From Bacillus sp. RO3 (lineage in GTDB: Bacteria; Bacillota; Bacilli; Bacillales; Bacillaceae_B), in the NCBI RefSeq assembly GCF_012911895.1, contig NZ_JAAXCV010000034.1, positions 186,001-250,000 on the forward strand: DNA of 64,000 bases. Reading direction: 5' to 3'. The position numbers were made by a program, and so were the translations under genes. Shown here piece after piece: positions 58,441 to 64,000 of the stretch (positions within the stretch are counted from its first letter, which is position 1; every line of letters begins with the position of its first letter). The notes beneath the pieces are model-generated. The model was not told where the DNA came from. It saw nothing but the letters and a program-made list of their open reading frames with translations, and made no database searches.

Positions 58441-59709
58441 TTATAAGAAAAATCGTTGGATATCATTCCATGTAACGACGAGCATCAGAACCATGAGTAG
58501 AGCAAAACCGACAAAATGGACCATTCCTTCCATTTGACGATCTACAGGCTTGCCCCTGACCGCTTCAACAGCGAAGAATAGCAGTCTTCCTCCGTCAAGT
58601 GCAGGAATCGGCAGTAGGTTCATAATTCCAAGGTTGATACTTAAAATGGCTGCCCATCTCATCAAGTAGTAAATACCTGACTTTGCCACAACATCTGTTG
58701 ACTGATAGATTCCAACAGGTCCCGATAATGCATCGATTGAAAATTCACCGGAAACAAGCTTTCCTAGCAGGACAAAAATCATCTTCGTCCATTCATATGT
58801 TTGTTGGGCACTATTGGTCAAAACTTTAAGCGGTGACTTTTCAACAGGACTGTGAACACCTATTATCCCGATTTCTTCTCCCTCTATTTCCTGAGGTTTA
58901 GGTGTAACAGGGATTTCTGTGTTCGACCCGTTTCTGTCAACATTAAATCTCAGCTCATCGCCCGGGTGTTTCTGAATGATGGTAACAATATCTTCCCATG
59001 TTGAAATCTCTTTACCGTCTATGCTCAAAACCACGTCATTTTTCTGAAGGCCCGCTTCTTTGGCTGCTCCATCTTCTGTCAGTTCTCCTAGAACTGGATC
59101 ATTCGTTGGCACTCCCTGCAAAAGTCCAACGAGAATGAAAATGAAGAAAGCCAGAATGAAGTTGAAAAGGGGTCCGGCAAAAATCGCCATGGCCCTTTTA
59201 GGCAGCGATTTAGAGGCGAATTGTCGGTCCCAGGGTGCAATTTGAGTCTCCGCACCATCTTCGACGAAAACAGCATCCCTTGAAATTGAAAAGGTTTTAA
59301 GTTCTTCTTCATCCTCTTCATATCCACGAATATAGAGCCTATGCTCTAAATCGGCCTCTTCTACTTCGATGACACGAATATTGGGATAGCGGTCTTTGTT
59401 ATTTAAGACAATCTTTTTTATCTTTTCCTCTTGATCGAGAACAAGCCCTACGCGGTGTCCAGCCTTAAGATCGACCATTTCAGGATCTTCCCCGGCCATA
59501 CGGACAAAGCCACCAAGGGGCAGTAATCGAATCGTGTAGGTTGTTTCATTCTTTTTATATGAGAACACTTTAGGACCAAACCCAATGGCAAATTCACGGC
59601 AAAGAATGCCTGCACGCTTAGCGAAAATTAAATGTCCCAACTCATGAAAAAAGACTAAAGCTCCAAAAATTACAACAAAGGCAATCACCGTTTGCAAATA
59701 TAAAACCAC
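58441..59709 (-). CDS. rasP: Site-2 protease RseP/RasP
   Basis: The 422-residue membrane metalloprotease cuts transmembrane anti-sigma factors and signal-peptide remnants. The zinc motif is FHELGH (residues 21-26), the second ligand motif is ALDGGRLLFF near the end, and a PDZ domain lies in the middle (LQKNDVVLSIDGKEISTWED). Four hydrophobic segments are visible. In B. subtilis RasP acts on RsiW and FtsL. It is part of the frr-uppS-cdsA-dxr-rasP-proS-polC order conserved in Bacillus. Confidence 0.96.
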   Translation of the reverse strand: MVLYLQTVIAFVVIFGALVFFHELGHLIFAKRAGILCREFAIGFGPKVFSYKKNETTYTIRLLPLGGFVRMAGEDPEMVDLKAGHRVGLVLDQEEKIKKIVLNNKDRYPNIRVIEVEEADLEHRLYIRGYEEDEEELKTFSISRDAVFVEDGAETQIAPWDRQFASKSLPKRAMAIFAGPLFNFILAFFIFILVGLLQGVPTNDPVLGELTEDGAAKEAGLQKNDVVLSIDGKEISTWEDIVTIIQKHPGDELRFNVDRNGSNTEIPVTPKPQEIEGEEIGIIGVHSPVEKSPLKVLTNSAQQTYEWTKMIFVLLGKLVSGEFSIDALSGPVGIYQSTDVVAKSGIYYLMRWAAILSINLGIMNLLPIPALDGGRLLFFAVEAVRGKPVDRQMEGMVHFVGFALLMVLMLVVTWNDIQRFFL

Positions 59710-59806
59710 CTTTTTTATAATCTGTCGGTAACAGATCTATATGTTTAAAGTATAGGCTGTCCACTACCATACTACGTTACAGTTCGTACAAACATGCCCA
59801 TGTACT

Positions 59807-60952
59807 CTATATCCAACTTGAAACGAGCTTTCGGACCTGACGATCAATTGCATGTATGGTCTCAAGGTCCGGCCTATGTATCACATGATGGGCATCCATG
59901 GCCTTCTCAATATACGTTTCTATATCAAGAAAAGATATCTTCCCTTCAAGGAACAGGGCAACAGCCGCCTCATTTGCAGCATTCAGGACCGTTGTCATAC
60001 TGCCGCCGATTCGACCCGCCTCGTAGGCAAATGCCAAACAACGAAATCGATTCAAATCCATCTTCTCAAAATGGAGCCTGCCCATTTCAGTTAAATCCAG
60101 CCTCTTACCTGTCCTTTTCAGTCTGTCTGGATAGGTTAATGCATATTGAATAGGGACTCTCATATCCGGTGTGCCTAATTGAGCCATGACGGATGAATCA
60201 TGAAATTGTATCATCGAATGGATAATGCTCTCCCTGTGCTGTAGAACCTCGATTTGGTCATAAGGAATATCGAATAGCCAATGGGCTTCTATGACCTCTA
60301 ATCCCTTATTCATCATAGAAGCAGAGTCAATGGTGATCTTTGCCCCCATAGACCAGTTTGGGTGATTGAGTGCTTCCTTTACTGTGACATTGGTCAATTC
60401 TTCTCTCGTCCTGTCCCTGAAACTGCCCCCTGATGCTGTAATGATCAATTTCTCGATATTTTTTTCCTGTTCACCCTGGAGAGCTTGGAAGATAGCAGAA
60501 TGCTCACTGTCAACCGGGAGCAGGGTGGTACCCTTTTCCCTTGCAGCTTCCATGACCAGGTGCCCTGCGGTCACAAGGGTTTCTTTATTGGCGATGGCAA
60601 TCATTTTCCCTGCCTCGATGGCTTGTAAAGTAGGGTGTAGTCCAACACTTCCCAGCACGGCATTCACGAGTACGTCCGCATCCTGATGACAGGCAACCTC
60701 AACAAGACCCTCTTCCCCATATAGAACCTTCACGGATGAAGGTACCTCTTCGGCAAGTCTATCAGCATCCTCTTTCTTTTGAACAGACACGAGCATTGGA
60801 CTGAATTCCCTGATCACCTTTCTCGCTTCTTCAATGTTTCTGCCTACAGACATAGCAGTCAGTTTGAATTCTTCGGGATGCTCCCGGATGACATCGAGGG
60901 TTTGTGTCCCGATGGAACCTGTCGCCCCCATTAAGCTTATCTTTTTCAACAA
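59807..60952 (-). CDS. dxr: 1-deoxy-D-xylulose-5-phosphate reductoisomerase
   Basis: Dxr (IspC) makes 2-C-methylerythritol 4-phosphate, the first committed MEP-pathway intermediate for isoprenoids. The 381-residue enzyme begins with the NADPH motif [15 protein letters not shown] and has the metal-binding [10 protein letters not shown] and the lid region [22 protein letters not shown]. Undecaprenyl synthesis by uppS two genes away depends on this pathway. Confidence 0.97.
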   Translation of the reverse strand: MLKKISLMGATGSIGTQTLDVIREHPEEFKLTAMSVGRNIEEARKVIREFSPMLVSVQKKEDADRLAEEVPSSVKVLYGEEGLVEVACHQDADVLVNAVLGSVGLHPTLQAIEAGKMIAIANKETLVTAGHLVMEAAREKGTTLLPVDSEHSAIFQALQGEQEKNIEKLIITASGGSFRDRTREELTNVTVKEALNHPNWSMGAKITIDSASMMNKGLEVIEAHWLFDIPYDQIEVLQHRESIIHSMIQFHDSSVMAQLGTPDMRVPIQYALTYPDRLKRTGKRLDLTEMGRLHFEKMDLNRFRCLAFAYEAGRIGGSMTTVLNAANEAAVALFLEGKISFLDIETYIEKAMDAHHVIHRPDLETIHAIDRQVRKLVSSWI

Positions 60953-60986
60953 CTACACTCCTTCAGCTAGACGCGTTCCACCTTTC

Positions 60987-61772
60987 TTATAAGAGAAAGT
61001 GAAGAAGGGGAAACACAAATAATAAACTATCAAAACGATCCAGCATCCCACCATGACCCGGCAGTAAATGACCTGAATCTTTTACTTTGTAATGTCTCTT
61101 AAGGGCGGATTCAACCAAGTCACCCACTTGTCCAAAAACAGATAAGATCGCAGTCACGATAATCAGCTTAGGAATGGACATATCAAGGTCTGTGAAGAAC
61201 GTCATGACGATGCCGACCAGGATGGCACAAAGAATGCCGCCTACAAACCCTTCAATGGTTTTATTCGGACTTATTTCAGGCCACAGCTTCTTTTTCCCCA
61301 TGGCTCTTCCGATGAAATAAGCACCTGAGTCCGTCGCCCAAATAATGAATAATGCATAGAAGACAAACTGCACGCCTTCATCCAGGCGAATCTCCATAAA
61401 ATAATAGAAACCTATCCCTACATACAAAATACTTAATAGGGCAAAGGCAACATCATCGAATGTGTAACGGTTCTTCGTCGCAACTGTGTACGTTAAAAAT
61501 AGCAGCACGGCAAGAAAAGCCATTTCGATCTTGGTATAACCAAAGTCTGCTATAATCCCTATCGCATCGGTTGGAATCAGGAATACCCATAAAAGGGCGA
61601 GTGACAACAGCCCTGGAATGGTGAAAATCCACTGCCCTCTCATTTTCAATGCTTCATATAAACTGATAGATGCAATTAGGTACATTAAAATAATAAAAGG
61701 TGCTTCACCAAAAATGATGATCGGTAAAAAAACCGCCGCAGCTATCACTGCTGTAATAATTCTTTGTTTCAT
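60987..61772 (-). CDS. cdsA: Phosphatidate cytidylyltransferase
   Basis: The 261-residue membrane enzyme makes CDP-diacylglycerol, the precursor of phosphatidylglycerol (see pgsA) and phosphatidylethanolamine. Six or seven hydrophobic helices are visible, and the C-terminal signature GQVGDLVESALKRHYKVKDSG followed by LPGHGGMLDRFDSL is complete. It lies between uppS and dxr. Confidence 0.97.
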   Translation of the reverse strand: MKQRIITAVIAAAVFLPIIIFGEAPFIILMYLIASISLYEALKMRGQWIFTIPGLLSLALLWVFLIPTDAIGIIADFGYTKIEMAFLAVLLFLTYTVATKNRYTFDDVAFALLSILYVGIGFYYFMEIRLDEGVQFVFYALFIIWATDSGAYFIGRAMGKKKLWPEISPNKTIEGFVGGILCAILVGIVMTFFTDLDMSIPKLIIVTAILSVFGQVGDLVESALKRHYKVKDSGHLLPGHGGMLDRFDSLLFVFPLLHFLL

Positions 61773-61786
61773 TAGGATTCCTCGCT

Positions 61787-62563
61787 TTATAACCCACCAA
61801 ATCTTCTTGAACGACCTTGATATGCTTCAATTGCTTCTATAAGATTCTCCTTGCCGAAATCCGGCCATAGAACATCAGTAAAAAAGAACTCTGTATAAGC
61901 CAATTGCCATAACATAAAGTTACTTAAGCGGATTTCTCCACTCGTTCGAATCAGCAGGTCTGGATCTTTTAAATCTTTCGTCATCAAATAACTTGAAAAC
62001 GCTTCTTCATTCAGTTCCTTCTCATCTAGTATTCCATTCTGTACATCTTTTAAGACATGCTTTATTGAATGAATGATTTCTGAACGGCTTCCATAATTCA
62101 AAGCAAAATTTAAGATAAGCCCGTCATTATTCTTGGTAGCTTCCATAGCCTTGGTGACGGCATTCATGGTATGGGTGGGAAGTGCATCAATCGATCCCAT
62201 CATTCTCACCTGTACGTTTTCTTCAACTAATTCAGGCAGGAAAGTCCCTAGAAATTCTTCTGGCAGTTTCATAAGAAACTCAACTTCCATTTTGGGGCGT
62301 TTCCAGTTTTCTGTTGAAAAAGCATATAGTGTCAAGGCTTCTACACCAAGTTCGTTGGCCAGCTTCGTTATTCTTCTCACACATTTCATGCCTTCATGGT
62401 GTCCCGCTACTCTGGGTAAGGCCCTTTTTTTAGCCCATCGCCCATTTCCATCCATAATGATGGCAATATGAGACGGGATAGGATGTTTGATCAATTCTTG
62501 ATATCGATCTTCCACTTCCTCTGAAGTTTGCTGTCGTTTCCATTGCTTAAGCTTGTTTAGCAT
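61787..62563 (-). CDS. uppS: Undecaprenyl diphosphate synthase
   Basis: UppS extends farnesyl diphosphate with eight isoprene units to the lipid carrier for wall and capsule synthesis. ATG 62563 (MLNKLKQWKRQQ) follows GGTGGAGGATTTTTTT, giving 258 residues; the ATG seven codons upstream overlaps this site. The signature HIAIIMDGNGRWAKKR contains the catalytic Asp, and the RTSGEIRLSNFMLWQ segment is intact. It lies 14 bases upstream of cdsA. Confidence 0.97.
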   Translation of the reverse strand: MLNKLKQWKRQQTSEEVEDRYQELIKHPIPSHIAIIMDGNGRWAKKRALPRVAGHHEGMKCVRRITKLANELGVEALTLYAFSTENWKRPKMEVEFLMKLPEEFLGTFLPELVEENVQVRMMGSIDALPTHTMNAVTKAMEATKNNDGLILNFALNYGSRSEIIHSIKHVLKDVQNGILDEKELNEEAFSSYLMTKDLKDPDLLIRTSGEIRLSNFMLWQLAYTEFFFTDVLWPDFGKENLIEAIEAYQGRSRRFGGL

Positions 62564-62772
62564 AAAAAAATCCTCCACCAACAATCCAAAAAATATTTAC
62601 CCTTACTATCATATCAAAAAATAAGGAAGATATCTTCAAGAAAATAGATTATGTATATTCAAACAGGCAGCTAGACGATCATTATAATTCCATCTGAGGT
62701 CATAGCTGATTTTACCATCAAATTGAGGAAGCCGGATATCCCTCTCTCGAACTCTAAACAAGCATAAGACAA

Positions 62773-62819
62773 AGGGTCTGTCCAATAAGGAAGATGAGTT
62801 CGCTTATAGGTCAGACCCT
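62773..62819 (-). terminator. Terminator of frr
   Basis: AGGGTCTGTCC (62773-62783) pairs with GGTCAGACCCT (62809-62819), with one mismatch, and a T-rich tail follows on the minus strand. Confidence 0.8.
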
Positions 62820-62838
62820 CAGGGTTAGAATATGATCA

Positions 62839-63395
62839 TTATACTTCTAGCATCTCTTGCTCTTTGTCTTTAGCAATGCTATCGATCTTGACAATGCTCT
62901 CGTCTGTTGCTTTTTGAACATCATCAGAGTATCCACGAAGATCATCCTCTGTAATGTCCCCATTTTTCTCTTTTTTCTTCAGTTCGTCATTTGCATCGCG
63001 ACGAATATTACGGATCGCCACTTTGGCCTCTTCAGCTTCTTTCTTCACAACCTTGACTAACTCTTTACGGCGTTCTTCCGTTAAAGCAGGCACGACGATC
63101 CGGATGATATTACCGTCACTTGTAGGTGTAATTCCAAGATCAGACTTCAATATCGCCTTTTCGATATCACCTAATGCAGATTTATCATAAGGCTGAATGA
63201 CTAGCATACGTGCTTCAGGGATGGAGATCCCGGCTAATTGATTAACTGGTGTCGGTGCTCCGTAGTAGTCTACAGTAATTTTATCAAGAAGAGATGCGTT
63301 TGCTCTTCCGGCACGGATACTTGCTAATTCTCTAGAAAATGTCTGGATAGCTTTGGTCATTCTTTCTTTTGCATTTGCTATGATCGTATTTGGCA

Positions 63396-63396
<1 letters not shown>
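62839..63396 (-). CDS. frr: Ribosome recycling factor
   Basis: The 185-residue tRNA-shaped protein splits ribosomes after termination with EF-G. Conserved segments [21 protein letters not shown] (start helix) and [21 protein letters not shown] are present. Its ATG overlaps the pyrH stop (TAATG), so translation is coupled. The C-terminus is complete. Confidence 0.98.

Positions 63397-64000
<604 letters not shown>

Overview
The window comes from an aerobic, endospore-forming member of the Bacillaceae, close to Bacillus, Rossellomorea or Sutcliffiella. The evidence is the gene order, which follows the Bacillus subtilis polC-infB-pnp-dap-spoIIIE-ymf-recA-rny-spoVS segment almost gene for gene. 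It also carries sporulation genes (spoVS, dpaA/dpaB, ymxH, SpoIIIE-type translocase) and the Gram-positive-specific PolC. The species cannot be named from the sequence alone.

Layout. (1) Positions 1-3584, plus strand: the end of an AT-rich exopolysaccharide or capsule cluster with two glycosyltransferases and a heparinase II/III-type enzyme, each start overlapping the previous stop. (2) 3585-4908: a gene-poor junction with a terminator, a possible decayed gene and an AT-rich SAM methyltransferase on the minus strand. (3) 5047-64000: everything is on the minus strand, so transcription runs from high to low coordinates. In transcription order: pyrH (cut by the window edge), frr, uppS, cdsA, dxr, rseP, proS, polC; then rimP-nusA-ylxR-ylxQ-infB-ylxP-rbfA-truB-ribF-rpsO-pnp; then ylxY-mlpA-ymxH-dpaA-dpaB-asd-dapG-dapA; then rnjB-tepA-ylzJ-ftsK/spoIIIE; then a GntR regulator with a BMP/NupOPQ-type nucleoside ABC transporter; then ymfF-ymfH-ymfI-ymfJ-ymfK-rodZ-pgsA-cinA-recA-rny-ymdB-spoVS; then an M19 dipeptidase and korA-korB.

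How it works together. The upper half is core information processing and envelope precursor supply: ribosome recycling, undecaprenyl diphosphate and CDP-diacylglycerol synthesis, the MEP pathway, DNA replication, and translation initiation with ribosome maturation. The middle makes lysine, diaminopimelate and the spore solute dipicolinate, and holds RNA decay enzymes (PNPase, RNase J2, RNase Y). The nucleoside transporter has a linked regulator with a perfect palindromic operator candidate. Many genes are followed by clear intrinsic terminators, so the long same-strand block is probably several transcription units.

Non-coding points of note are three copies or partial copies of a dispersed structured repeat in gaps of the conserved block (21419-21853, 33543-33815, 41806-41943), a recA promoter with a near-consensus LexA box, and a consensus promoter for rny. 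I found no CRISPR array, rRNA, tRNA, prophage or intact insertion sequence, and no convincing new multi-gene system. The best leads are the repeat family, a P-loop in the DUF3388 protein YmfK, and several paralogues that have lost catalytic residues. All family assignments come from reading the translations; no database search was run.
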